A DNA stretch of 8,804 nucleotides from Prevotellaceae bacterium (GCA_905371275.1 CAJPLH010000075.1:1-8804); one strand, 5' to 3'; positions 1-7,357 are shown, counted from the first letter of the stretch. Notes: a model not told the origin generated them from the sequence alone. Made by a program: numbers and translations.

Positions 1-1322
1 GTCTTTTCGCTTTCAGAGAAACGTCCGCTGTGACTGACGACTGCGAGCACCATGGGAGGGTTTGAAGTCTGAGGAGTGTCAGAAGAGTGGGTGACAGTGG
101 TGGAGAGACTGTCAGCGCGCACTTCGAGTGTTTGCGACAAACTGATGGAGCGGATGTTGGGCCACAAGGTTTGGATTTCTCCAATGATGCTGCGGCTCAT
201 TGTTTCATATTGCGTGTAGGACTGGAGTTGCGCTTCAAGGTTTTGGATGCGTGAGGATTGTTCCACTATTCGCTTGTTGTTTTCTGGTGCAGCGGACAGT
301 CGATTGTTGGCATTTGCCAAGAGGAGAAGACTGTCGGATTGTGCTCCTTGGAAAATGCGCAGTTTGTAGTCCTCTAGACCATAGTCTTTCAGTTGAGTTT
401 GTGCTAGGTCGATGTCGTGGTTGGAGATGTTGTTACCCACAGCCACCACATAGAGTTGCTTCTTTTGGCTATCTCTTTGGTGAGAAACGATTTGCGTGCC
501 AGGGAAGTGGAGTTCGTGTTTGATGAATTTAGCAATGTTGTTGTCCACGACGCTGTCGCGAATGATGCGTACGGTCATCACTGTGGCTGGAATCATGGTG
601 ACAAAAACTAGCGCAATGATGGTGCGGTTGACGACTTTCATGCGCTCCTTGCTCACCGTTGTTTTGGGACGAAAACGGAGCATGCGCACTCCAATGTAAG
701 TGGAGAGGGCAATGAAGACGGTGTTGATGAAAAATAGATAGAAAGCTCCGAAGAAAAATGACCATTCTCCCATGGCAAGTCCGTAGCCTGCAGTGCAGAG
801 TGGGGGCATCAAGGCAGTGGCAATGGCTACTCCGGGGAGCACGTTGCCTTTGCCGCGTGTGGAAAGAGCGAGGATGCCAGCTGCGCCACCGAAGAGCGCA
901 ATGAGCACGTCGTAGAGTGTGGGAGAAGTGCGTGCTAGAAGTTCAGATTGGGCTTCGGTGAGGGGAGAAATGGAGAAATATAACATCGCGGTGAGCACGC
1001 TGATGACTGTGGCGATGAGATAGTTTTTGATAGAGTTTTTGAGCAAGGGCAAATCTCCGATGCCAATGGCTAATCCCATGCCAATGATGGGTCCCATCAA
1101 GGGAGAAATGAGCATGGCACCGATGATGACAGCTGTGGAATTGACGTTGAGTCCTAAGGAAGCGATCAAGATGGCAAAAATCAATACCCACAAATTGGTG
1201 CCACGAAAGGTGACTCCGCTACTAATTTGGTCGATGGTTTCCGCTTCGTATGATTTGTCGGGAAGCGCATCAAAATAGTGCTTAAGGGTTTGCCACAATG
1301 TTTGAGGAAGGGGAGAAGACAT
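1..1322 (-). CDS. DUF389-family integral membrane protein (3' end outside window)
   Basis: The frame is open from the ATG at 1322 leftward to the window edge, giving 440 codons without a stop, so the C-terminus is missing. Residues 40-255 are strongly hydrophobic, with about seven candidate membrane segments (near 43-58, 63-89, 100-118, 136-153, 160-184, 188-212, 234-254). Glycine- and proline-rich motifs such as IIGAMLISPLMGPIIGMG (67-84) and VAIATALMPPLCTAG (165-179) are hallmarks of the DUF389 family (TIGR00341-like hydrophobic proteins), whose function is not established. Residues about 255-440 are hydrophilic; 345-375 has coiled-coil-like composition. This tail is probably a soluble domain on one side of the inner membrane. 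No signal peptide or Shine-Dalgarno sequence is visible. The start is supported because the conserved hydrophobic core begins about 40 residues later, as is usual for the family. It is transcribed in the same direction as the two genes to its right, but 180 bp and a hairpin separate it from the nearer one, so it is probably its own unit. Family assignment is confident; no role can be given. Confidence 0.88.
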   Translation of the reverse strand, partial: MSSPLPQTLWQTLKHYFDALPDKSYEAETIDQISSGVTFRGTNLWVLIFAILIASLGLNVNSTAVIIGAMLISPLMGPIIGMGLAIGIGDLPLLKNSIKNYLIATVISVLTAMLYFSISPLTEAQSELLARTSPTLYDVLIALFGGAAGILALSTRGKGNVLPGVAIATALMPPLCTAGYGLAMGEWSFFFGAFYLFFINTVFIALSTYIGVRMLRFRPKTTVSKERMKVVNRTIIALVFVTMIPATVMTVRIIRDSVVDNNIAKFIKHELHFPGTQIVSHQRDSQKKQLYVVAVGNNISNHDIDLAQTQLKDYGLEDYKLRIFQGAQSDSLLLLANANNRLSAAPENNKRIVEQSSRIQNLEAQLQSYTQYETMSRSIIGEIQTLWPNIRSISLSQTLEVRADSLSTTVTHSSDTPQTSNPPMVLAVVSHSGRFSESEK

Positions 1323-1424
1323 GTTTCAGAAAAGTGTAGATGTGTTGATGCTACTTGAAATAACAAAATGAAAGTCGATGAAGGAAGAACTAGAAGTTAG
1401 TTGGATTCTTCCATTTTATAATAG

Positions 1425-1463
1425 CAGCAGGGGCTATCTATGCAGATATAGTAGCTCCTGCTG
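1425..1463 (-). terminator. Possible terminator hairpin after the 1503-2087 gene
   Basis: A 13-bp inverted repeat (arms 1425-1437 and 1451-1463, two G-T pairs, 13-nt loop) lies 39 nt after the stop of the leftward secreted-protein gene and about 100 nt before the DUF389 start. The leftward strand continues CTATTATAAAATGG, which is AT-rich but not a clean T-tract, so termination is inferred from position and stem strength. Confidence 0.45.
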
Positions 1464-1502
1464 AAAGTTGGGTGCAATATGCGAGACTTGTGTAGAAGGT
1501 GT

Positions 1503-2087
1503 TTAGAACGACAAACCAAATCCGATGTGTGGCACAAGGGCTGGGTGGTCGCTCACCGTGTGTTTGATGCCTTCAATACCAGACAGATAGGCAAGACCTA
1601 TGCGGAAGAACAAGCCTTCAGGAGCTTGATAGCGGTAGCTCATTCTAAAGCAGCAGAAATAGCCAAATTTTCCTTGGTATTGTTGCTGTTCTATGGGATA
1701 TTCACCTGGAGCCTTGGAAGGAGTAGGGTAACCGTATAAGAAATCATATGAGTTAGTCTGATTTTGATAGTAACCTAAATTGAGCCCGGCACCAATGTCA
1801 AGGAGATGCTTTTTACCTCCCATAATGGCGTTGATTTCGAGAGGTACAGATACACCTTCGCTCAAATAAGTGCCGTTAGACCAATAGGAGAAAGGAGAGC
1901 CTGTGCCACCATAACCTAAACCAACGGAATAACCGAGTCCGCGATTGCCGTGAAAGCGAGAGTCGTAGCAAACAGAGAAGCTATTGGACGTTGCACCGTA
2001 CTCCGCGAAGACTGCGCGTTGTTTTTTTTCTGCTGCCAAAGGGAGAGTGGCAAATAGCATGATCAAGAAACCTAAGAAGGATTTCAT
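1503..2087 (-). CDS. Small secreted, probable outer-membrane beta-barrel protein (paralogue A)
   Basis: This encodes a 194-residue protein of no family I can name. The ATG at 2087 is chosen because it starts directly on a signal peptide (MKSFLGFLIMLFATLPLAA, residues 1-19, likely cleaved before EKKQ). An in-frame ATG 21 codons upstream would put a basic, cysteine-containing extension before it and is less likely. The mature part has many alternating polar/aromatic stretches (GYSVGLGYG 52-60, IGAGLNLGYY 98-107, FRMSYRYQ 147-154, FRIGLAYLSG 161-170) and ends GFGLSF. A terminal phenylalanine after a beta-strand is typical of outer-membrane barrels. It shares with the next gene to the right the N-terminal QRAV.(A/G)E block, a DSR motif, the GY.VGLGY strand, a GKK segment, a YRYQ strand and the C-terminal strand, so the two are clear but diverged paralogues. 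A porin, adhesin or biogenesis role cannot be told apart. A 13-bp repeat array lies 61-138 bp upstream. Confidence 0.8.
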   Translation of the reverse strand: MKSFLGFLIMLFATLPLAAEKKQRAVFAEYGATSNSFSVCYDSRFHGNRGLGYSVGLGYGGTGSPFSYWSNGTYLSEGVSVPLEINAIMGGKKHLLDIGAGLNLGYYQNQTNSYDFLYGYPTPSKAPGEYPIEQQQYQGKFGYFCCFRMSYRYQAPEGLFFRIGLAYLSGIEGIKHTVSDHPALVPHIGFGLSF

Positions 2088-2147
2088 AGTTCGAAGTGTT
2101 TTAGAGGAAAATGATTTACAACGGTGTCGCATACTGCAGAAATGCGC

Positions 2148-2225
2148 CATTGAAACGAGTCAATGAAGTTTGTCGTTGAAACCTTTCATTGAAGCTTCTC
2201 AATGAAATAATTGATTGAAACTTTT
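2148..2225. repeat. Degenerate 13-bp tandem array with CATTGA-N6-TCAATG palindromes
   Basis: Six consecutive 13-bp units start at 2148, 2161, 2174, 2187, 2200 and 2213. All six carry T-G-A-A at unit positions 4-7 and T at position 13; the rough consensus is CAWTGAAACNTTT. Units 1 and 3 and units 2 and 4 resemble each other most, giving a 26-bp higher period. A weaker seventh unit may follow (2226-2238). Pairs of units form inverted repeats with the same 6-nt spacer: CATTGA/TCAATG at 2148-2165, and perfect 9-bp arms TTTCATTGA/TCAATGAAA at 2184-2207. The array sits in the gap between the two secreted-protein genes, upstream of the left one, where a multi-site operator would be expected. It has no spacers, so it is not CRISPR. 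Confidence 0.7.
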
Positions 2226-2244
2226 TAATGCAAGGCGCAATGTG

Positions 2245-2269
2245 AAAAAGCAGCGTGCGAACTATGCTT
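2245..2269 (-). terminator. Possible intrinsic terminator after the 2281-2823 gene
   Basis: On the leftward strand, 11 nt after the stop codon at 2281, a 5-bp stem AAGCA/TGCTT (2265-2269 with 2248-2252, 12-nt loop) runs straight into a run of five Ts (complement of 2245-2249). The stem is short, but stem and T-run are correctly ordered and placed for this gene. If active, it would separate the two paralogues into different transcripts. Confidence 0.42.
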
Positions 2270-2280
2270 GTTGTATTTGT

Positions 2281-2823
2281 TTAGAATGAATAGCCCACTG
2301 CTACAAAGGGTTGAAAACCCCACATTTCGGTCTTACTGTCGCTGTGTTGAACTCCATTAGCTGTTAAACCAGCACGCACAATGAAACCATTGGAATTTTG
2401 ATAGCGATAAGCAAGACTTAAAGTGACATAATTCACAAAGTCAGTGGACGAGCTTTTAATAAACTGGCTAATAGCTGGATTAGTTTGAGTATTAGTGGAG
2501 GAGTAAGTTGCGCGTGTGTGGAAAAAACAGGGCACAACACCGATGCCAGATTCAAAAAAGTGGTTTTTCTTTCCCACGAGATAATACATTCTCAAAGGCA
2601 AAGAGTAAAGATTTTGTTGTGTCAGACGGGAATTGTCCAGCACGTTGTTTGCATATCCCAAACCAACATTGTATCCCCATTTGGATTTGGCAGAAAGGCG
2701 CGAATCAAAGTGGACTGAATAACCAAAGGATGCGCCGTTGAATTCGCCATAGACCGCACGCTGCTGAGCAGACAGTCCGAGTGCTGCCATGGAGAAAGCG
2801 AGAAGAAGAAATAATCTATTCAT
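2281..2823 (-). CDS. Small secreted, probable outer-membrane beta-barrel protein (paralogue B)
   Basis: This encodes a 180-residue protein starting on a clean signal peptide (residues 1-19, MNRLFLLLAFSMAALGLSA, likely cut before QQRAV), so the ATG at 2823 is secure despite having no Shine-Dalgarno sequence. The mature chain has probable beta-strands rich in glycine and aromatics (FGYSVHFDSR 33-42, GYNVGLGY 50-57, LPLRMYYLVG 75-84, VTLSLAYRYQ 133-142, FIVRAGLTANG 147-157) and ends VAVGYSF. The terminal Phe and the size fit a small outer-membrane barrel. It is a diverged paralogue of the gene at 1503-2087: the N-terminal block, the DSR motif, the GKK segment and the last two strands align, while the middle differs in length and sequence (a Ser/Thr/Asn-rich stretch at 107-127 here). 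The central loops therefore look like the fast-evolving part. I do not recognise a named family. Confidence 0.8.
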   Translation of the reverse strand: MNRLFLLLAFSMAALGLSAQQRAVYGEFNGASFGYSVHFDSRLSAKSKWGYNVGLGYANNVLDNSRLTQQNLYSLPLRMYYLVGKKNHFFESGIGVVPCFFHTRATYSSTNTQTNPAISQFIKSSSTDFVNYVTLSLAYRYQNSNGFIVRAGLTANGVQHSDSKTEMWGFQPFVAVGYSF

Positions 2824-2948
2824 TGAATAATGATTTTAAGGAACATAATAAAGGGGTATAGCCTATTACTATATGAAGTTGAGGAGTAATATCTTCTGGA
2901 AAAGACTGCCATCGAGTACTTTTCTGAAAGCTCCCTCCAAATTTGGTA

Positions 2949-2956
2949 CAAAAGTA
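2949..2956 (-). promoter_or_regulatory. Possible leftward -7 element (TACTTTTG)
   Basis: Read leftward, TACTTTTG matches the Bacteroidetes -7 consensus TAnnTTTG exactly and would give a transcript starting about 120 nt before the secreted-protein gene at 2823. No good TTTG -33 box sits 19-21 nt upstream, so the call is weak. Confidence 0.25.
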
Positions 2957-3037
2957 TAACATTTTTGGTGAAATCGTACAGATTACCGCTGTTTTTTTCT
3001 CAAAACTGACGATAATACAGGCTTTTTGCGGATATGA

Positions 3038-3069
3038 GTTGGAGAATAGCAGTCAAAGTTGTAAATTTG
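3038..3069 (+). promoter_or_regulatory. Candidate Bacteroidetes promoter for the GHL10 gene
   Basis: TAAATTTG (3062-3069) matches the -7 consensus TAnnTTTG at every fixed base. GTTG (3038-3041) matches the -33 TTTG box at three of four bases, and the spacer is 20 nt, the usual value. The transcript would start near 3075, leaving a leader of about 200 nt before the ATG at 3275. Confidence 0.5.
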
Positions 3070-3075
3070 TAGGCA

Positions 3076-3274
3076 TATATTTATATATGAATGAGGAACA
3101 TTCTTCGAAGAAAGCCTGCAAAAGGACACCGCAACGGTGGGAAATGCCGTAAAGGATTCTCCTTCGCGCTTCCTTTTTCGTGGATGTCCCTTGCACAAGG
3201 TCGCAAAGCAGAAATATGCTGCAACTTATAAAGATAAACCCCAGTAGACATTTGAAATAATTCAATCCTCCTCA
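3076..3274 (+). promoter_or_regulatory. Long, potentially folded 5' leader of the GHL10 gene
   Basis: Downstream of the candidate promoter the RNA could form CACCG/CGGTG (3127-3131 with 3135-3139, 3-nt loop), AAGGA/TCCTT (3152-3156 with 3160-3164, 3-nt loop) and a longer-range pairing between 3119-3128 and 3185-3194 that competes in part with the first hairpin. A 21-codon frame (ATG 3087 to TAA 3152) begins about 12 nt after the expected start and overlaps the first hairpin. I recognise no known riboswitch. Confidence 0.3.
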
Positions 3275-4774
3275 ATGAAAAAATCGCTCCTTTTCCTCCT
3301 CCTCTTTGTGATGCACCTCGTGGCGGGTGCGCAAAATCCCTTCGAAGGTCCTAAACGCGAGATGCGCGGTGCCTGGATTCAGTGTGTCAATGGTCAGTTT
3401 CAAGGTATGAGCAGAGAGCAGATGCAAGCCAATCTCACTCATCAGCTCGATGTGCTGCAAGCTTGTGGCATCAATGTGGTGATGTTTCAAGTGCGCGCCG
3501 AAGCCGATGCACTTTATCAGAGTCCGTTTGAACCTTGGAGCAAATTCCTCACCGGACAACAAGGACGCAACCCAGGTTGGGATCCTTTGGCTTGGATGAT
3601 TGATCAATGTCACTATCGTGGCATGGAGTTGCACGCATGGATTAATCCCTTTCGTGCGAAGACAAAAGGTACGAACGAATTGGCTACTACGCACCCTTAT
3701 TTCAAAAATCCTGAACGCTTCCTTCGCTATGATGGATTGTTGATTTTTGATCCTGGTGTGATGGAAAATCAGCGTTACATTTGCGAAGTTGCAGCCGACA
3801 TCGTGCGCCGCTATGATGTAGACGGTTTGCACATCGACGATTATTTCTACCCCTATCCAGCAGCGGGTCAAGTGATTCAAGATGATGCCACTTATCAAGC
3901 CAATCGCAATGGAATTCAAGACAAAGCAGAGTGGCGCAGATATAATGTAAACACCTTTGTGAAGATGCTCTACAACACGGTGCACAGCGTGAAACCGTGG
4001 GTGAAGTTTGGGGTTTCTCCCTTCGGCATCTATCATAATCTCACGGCTGGAAGCAACATTCCAGGAAGCGAAACGCGCGGTTTGCAAAACTATGACGACC
4101 TTTATGCCGATGTGCTCTATTGGGTGAACCAAGGTTGGGTGGACTATGTGGTGCCACAACTCTATTGGGAAATCGGACATAAGACAGCCGACTACGATCG
4201 TTTGATTCGTTGGTGGTCGCGCCATACCAATGGTCGTCCCTTGATTATTGGTCAAGATGTGGAGCGTACGGTGAGAGCACGCGATCTCAACAACCCCACG
4301 GTCAATCAGATGGCGGCAAAGTTTGAATTGCAACGTAATCTCCCCAACGTGGCGGGTAGTTGCTTGTGGTATTCCGCAGCTGTGGTGCGCAATGAAGGTA
4401 ATTTTGCCTATGAACTGCAAAACAACTACCACCTCACTCCTGCGCTTCAGCCACTTATGCCCTTTATCGACGATAAAGCTCCGAAGAAGCCACGCAAGGT
4501 GAAGAAACTTTGGATGCCCGATGGCTATTATCTCTTCTGGACGGCTCCCAAGGCAAAAACAGAAATGGACGATGCCAAACGCTATGTCATCTATTGTTTT
4601 GAAAAAGGTGAGAAAATCGATTTGAATTCTTCGACACACATCATCACCATCACCGACCAAATGATGTATAAACTCCCTTATCAGTTTGGTAAGGAAAAAT
4701 ACACCTATGTGGTGACGGCTCTCGACCGCCTGCAAAATGAGTCGAAACCCGTGAAGGTGAAAGTGAAACTTTAG
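3275..4774 (+). CDS. Secreted GHL10 (DUF187, DigH/YngK-like) family glycoside hydrolase
   Basis: This 499-residue protein starts with a signal peptide (1-19, MKKSLLFLLLFVMHLVAGA, cleaved before QNPF); no lipobox cysteine is present, so it should be released to the periplasm or beyond rather than lipid-anchored. Residues about 28-390 are a TIM-barrel of the GHL10 family (PF02638). Family landmarks are MRGAWIQCV (30-38), GINVVMFQVRAEADALY (65-81), HAWINPFR (120-127), DVDGLHIDDYFYP (181-193), VKFGVSPFGIY (243-253) and DYVVPQLYWEIG (290-301). The acidic residues of the HIDDY motif lie where catalytic carboxylates are expected. Residues about 400-499 look like a fibronectin III-type beta-sandwich. 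Characterised relatives include E. coli DigH (YddW), which cuts peptidoglycan glycans lacking stem peptides, so envelope glycan turnover is the likely role; the substrate here is inferred. The start is fixed by the signal peptide. The gene faces away from the secreted-protein pair and is followed 156 bp later by thrA. Confidence 0.9.
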   Translation: MKKSLLFLLLFVMHLVAGAQNPFEGPKREMRGAWIQCVNGQFQGMSREQMQANLTHQLDVLQACGINVVMFQVRAEADALYQSPFEPWSKFLTGQQGRNPGWDPLAWMIDQCHYRGMELHAWINPFRAKTKGTNELATTHPYFKNPERFLRYDGLLIFDPGVMENQRYICEVAADIVRRYDVDGLHIDDYFYPYPAAGQVIQDDATYQANRNGIQDKAEWRRYNVNTFVKMLYNTVHSVKPWVKFGVSPFGIYHNLTAGSNIPGSETRGLQNYDDLYADVLYWVNQGWVDYVVPQLYWEIGHKTADYDRLIRWWSRHTNGRPLIIGQDVERTVRARDLNNPTVNQMAAKFELQRNLPNVAGSCLWYSAAVVRNEGNFAYELQNNYHLTPALQPLMPFIDDKAPKKPRKVKKLWMPDGYYLFWTAPKAKTEMDDAKRYVIYCFEKGEKIDLNSSTHIITITDQMMYKLPYQFGKEKYTYVVTALDRLQNESKPVKVKVKL

Positions 4775-4930
4775 AGATTGCTAGGAATCCGTGTGGTGTT
4801 CAGAAAGAGTCATTTGGCTTCTTCGCAGAATCCGTTCAGATTTCCCTTTCTTCACGCTTCCCTTCGTGCAAAGACGAAACAAAGGGATCAATACAGCCTT
4901 TCGTAGAACATATCCATAACATTGTCGCAG

Positions 4931-7357
4931 ATGAAAGTACTCAAATTTGGTGGGTCGTCCGTGGCCACACCCGAAGCCATTGAGCAAGTTCGAAAAATCG
5001 TAGAACACACCGCGTCTCCCATAGTGATTGTGGTGTCTGCTTTGGGAGGAGTAACCGATCAACTCATCGCTCTCTCACACGAAGCCACCAAAGGTGACGA
5101 CAAATACCTTGTTGCGTTGGAACAACTCCATCAGCGTCATTGCGATATGGTGCAGGCTGTGGTGGAAAAAGCCGAACAACCCGCTTTGTTGGAACTCGTC
5201 AATCGCCGTTTCCGCGAACTTTCTAGTTTACTGCAAGGCATTAGTTTGATTCAAGAATTGCCGCCTCGCATTGCCGATACCATCGTGGCTTACGGCGAAT
5301 TGTTGTCATCAGCGATTGTGGCACGCGCCATCGACAAAGCCATTTACATTGATGCACAGAAAATCATCAAAACACGCAGGGAAGGCGCACGCCACACCGT
5401 AGATTTCACTGCCACCCATGCAGCGATTGCGCAAAATATGCACGCGTTGCCGCAAATCACAGTTGTGGGAGGATTCATTGCTAGTGATGCACAAACAGGA
5501 CACACCACTAATCTCGGAAGAGGAGGTTCTGACTACACGGCTGCCATCATTGCGGCTGCACTCGGAGCAGAGGTTTTGGAAATTTGGACAGATGTTGATG
5601 GATTTATGACGGCCGATCCAAGAGTAATTCCAACGGCTTTCACCATCGACGAACTCACCTACGAAGAAGCCACAGAATTGTGTAATTTCGGAGCAAAAGT
5701 CATTTATCCACCCACCATTTTCCCCGTGTGCAAGGCCGGTATTCCCATCCTTGTGCGCAACACGTTCAACCCCACCGGACGCCACACGGTGATTCGCCAA
5801 GAAGCTGCACCTGGAGATCGTCTCATTCGCGGCATTTCCTCCATCAGTCAAACAGCACTCGTCACGGTGAGCGGTATGTCTATGGTAGGTGTCGTAGGGG
5901 TGAATCAACGCATCTTCTCTTGTCTTTCTCAAGGAGGAGTGAGCGTGTTTATGGTGGCGCAATCCACTTCCGAAACATCCACTTCGCTCGCAGTCACCCC
6001 CTCCCAAGCTGCACAAGCTTGCGCCATCCTTGACCGCGAATTTGCTAATGAGATAGAAGCTGGTGCTATGAATCACGCACAGTGCAACAATAATTTGGCA
6101 ACAGTAGCGATTGTGGGACAAAACCTCCGCCACCACACAGGCACAGTAGGTAGACTTTTCTCCGTGTTGGGAAGAAATGGTATTGGGGTTAATGCCATCG
6201 CCTTGGGTGCGCTCGAATTGAGTGTATCGCTCGTCATTGCGCAGTCGCAATTGCGCAAAGCAATAGGCGTGTTGCACGATAGTTTCTTTATGGGCAATTG
6301 TGAAGAACTCAATCTTTTCCTCTGCGGAGTCGGCACAGTGGGGAGTCAACTCATTGCGCAACTCGAATCGCAGGCTGAAACGCTGCGACAAGAACGTGGC
6401 ATCAAAATCAACCTCGTCGGGGTAGGTGGACGCTCTTCCGCTGTCTTTGCGCGCGAAGGATTAGATACCGCGCACTATCGCGAATTGCTGGAAAACGCTT
6501 CCGAGTCGGGTGGCATCGAAACGATGATAGCGCAAATCGAAGCGATGAATATGTTCAATTCCGTCTTCGTGGATTGCACCGCTTCATCCGAAGTGGCAAA
6601 GCATTATGCCTGTTTGTTAGAACATCACGTCAATGTCGTCACTGCCAACAAAATTGCTGCTTCTGGAGCGTATGATAATTATCAGCATCTCAAGACACTC
6701 GCGCGCCAACGAGGGGTGAAATTTCTCTATGAAACCAATGTCGGCGCTGGATTACCCATCATTCGCACGATTGATGATTTAATGGCTTCGGGCGATAAAA
6801 TAAAAAGCATTGAAGCTGTGCTCTCTGGCACACTCAACTATGTGTTCAATACGATTTCGGCGGAAGTTTCTTTCTCGCAAGCCGTGAAAAAGGCGCAGGA
6901 GGAAGGGTATAGCGAACCCGATCCGCGTGTTGATTTGAGTGGCATCGACGTAGTGCGCAAACTCACCATCTTAGCGCGTGAAAGCGGCTATCGTGTGGAG
7001 AGTAGCGACATTGTCACCGAACGTTTCTTGCCTGAAGCATTGTTTGATTCCACACTCGAAGACTTTTGGACACAACTTCCCACGCTCGATGCGCATTTTG
7101 AAAAAGAACGTCAACGTCTAGCGCGCGAAAACAAATGTTGGCGCTTTGTTGCAGAGTGGCACGAAGGAAAGGGAAAAGTAGGACTCAAGGAAGTGAGCCA
7201 AGAACATCCACTATATCATTTGGAAGGTTCCAACAACATCCTTTGCCTCACCACTGAACGCTACGACACTCCCATGATCATTCGTGGTTATGGTGCAGGA
7301 GCGGCCGTCACCGCCGCTGGCGTCTTTGCCGATGTGATGCGCATAGCTCACCTTTAA
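4931..7357 (+). CDS. thrA: Bifunctional aspartate kinase / homoserine dehydrogenase
   Basis: The 808-residue enzyme phosphorylates aspartate and later reduces aspartate semialdehyde to homoserine, the first and third steps toward threonine and methionine. The ATG at 4931 gives MKVLKFGGSSVA, the usual aspartokinase N-terminus; a TTG at 4922 would add only three residues. Kinase domain, about 1-290: KFGGSSVA (5-12), the nucleotide-site GRGGSDYTA (196-204), WTDVDGFMTADPR (219-231). Two ACT domains follow at about 308-380 and 390-455. The dehydrogenase, about 460-808, has a Rossmann motif CGVGTVGS (465-472), VDCTASSEVA (547-556), TANKIAAS (571-578), ETNVGAGLPI (601-610), SGTLNYVFN (632-640) and the catalytic GYSEPDPRVDLSGIDVVRK (659-677). 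Length and domain order match the family. Oddities: the second ACT domain reads ALGALELSVS where AQGSSE.NIS is usual, and the dehydrogenase has GVGGRSS where ANS+ is usual. No thrB or thrC follows, so it appears to be transcribed alone. Confidence 0.97.
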   Translation: MKVLKFGGSSVATPEAIEQVRKIVEHTASPIVIVVSALGGVTDQLIALSHEATKGDDKYLVALEQLHQRHCDMVQAVVEKAEQPALLELVNRRFRELSSLLQGISLIQELPPRIADTIVAYGELLSSAIVARAIDKAIYIDAQKIIKTRREGARHTVDFTATHAAIAQNMHALPQITVVGGFIASDAQTGHTTNLGRGGSDYTAAIIAAALGAEVLEIWTDVDGFMTADPRVIPTAFTIDELTYEEATELCNFGAKVIYPPTIFPVCKAGIPILVRNTFNPTGRHTVIRQEAAPGDRLIRGISSISQTALVTVSGMSMVGVVGVNQRIFSCLSQGGVSVFMVAQSTSETSTSLAVTPSQAAQACAILDREFANEIEAGAMNHAQCNNNLATVAIVGQNLRHHTGTVGRLFSVLGRNGIGVNAIALGALELSVSLVIAQSQLRKAIGVLHDSFFMGNCEELNLFLCGVGTVGSQLIAQLESQAETLRQERGIKINLVGVGGRSSAVFAREGLDTAHYRELLENASESGGIETMIAQIEAMNMFNSVFVDCTASSEVAKHYACLLEHHVNVVTANKIAASGAYDNYQHLKTLARQRGVKFLYETNVGAGLPIIRTIDDLMASGDKIKSIEAVLSGTLNYVFNTISAEVSFSQAVKKAQEEGYSEPDPRVDLSGIDVVRKLTILARESGYRVESSDIVTERFLPEALFDSTLEDFWTQLPTLDAHFEKERQRLARENKCWRFVAEWHEGKGKVGLKEVSQEHPLYHLEGSNNILCLTTERYDTPMIIRGYGAGAAVTAAGVFADVMRIAHL

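Larger units (their letters stand above)
2824..3274. other. Divergent intergenic region without a convincing gene
   Basis: These 451 bp separate the leftward secreted-protein gene from the rightward GHL10 gene. Short frames here have no recognisable protein character and conflict with each other. Visible structure includes an inverted repeat TATTACT/AGTAATA (2864-2870 and 2885-2891), a 10-bp palindrome CCAAATTTGG (2937-2946), candidate promoters in both directions, and, in the right-hand 200 bp, several short hairpins that would fall in the leader of the GHL10 transcript. Confidence 0.6.

Noticed and set aside
200..1278. Several rightward frames of 60-107 codons and short leftward frames opposite or within the first 1.3 kb
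   Set aside because: All are overlapped by the DUF389 frame, which is open across the whole stretch and has clear membrane-protein motifs.
2148..2225. CRISPR array
   Set aside because: The units follow each other directly without unique spacers and are far too short and degenerate.
2943..3265. Overlapping short frames on both strands in the divergent intergenic region
   Set aside because: They conflict with each other, have no signal, domain or start context, and the region is better explained as promoters and leader.
3272..4735. A 487-codon open frame on the leftward strand opposite the GHL10 gene
   Set aside because: It is antisense to a clear family member with signal peptide and conserved motifs. 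Its translation is His/Ile-rich without recognisable domains, as expected from a frame mirror of a codon-biased gene.
4775..4930. Threonine attenuator or leader peptide ahead of thrA
   Set aside because: No Thr/Ile-rich short frame is seen. There is only a small TTCGT/ACGAA hairpin near 4864-4879 and an imperfect direct repeat (4785-4804 and 4828-4840, sharing GAATCCGT and TTCAGA), which are too weak to call.
4922..4930. TTG start three codons before the thrA ATG
   Set aside because: The ATG at 4931 yields the standard aspartokinase N-terminus, so the TTG is not needed.
5309..6391. A 360-codon open frame on the leftward strand within thrA
   Set aside because: It lies wholly inside the well-supported thrA and its product is Cys/His/Ser-rich with no domain character.
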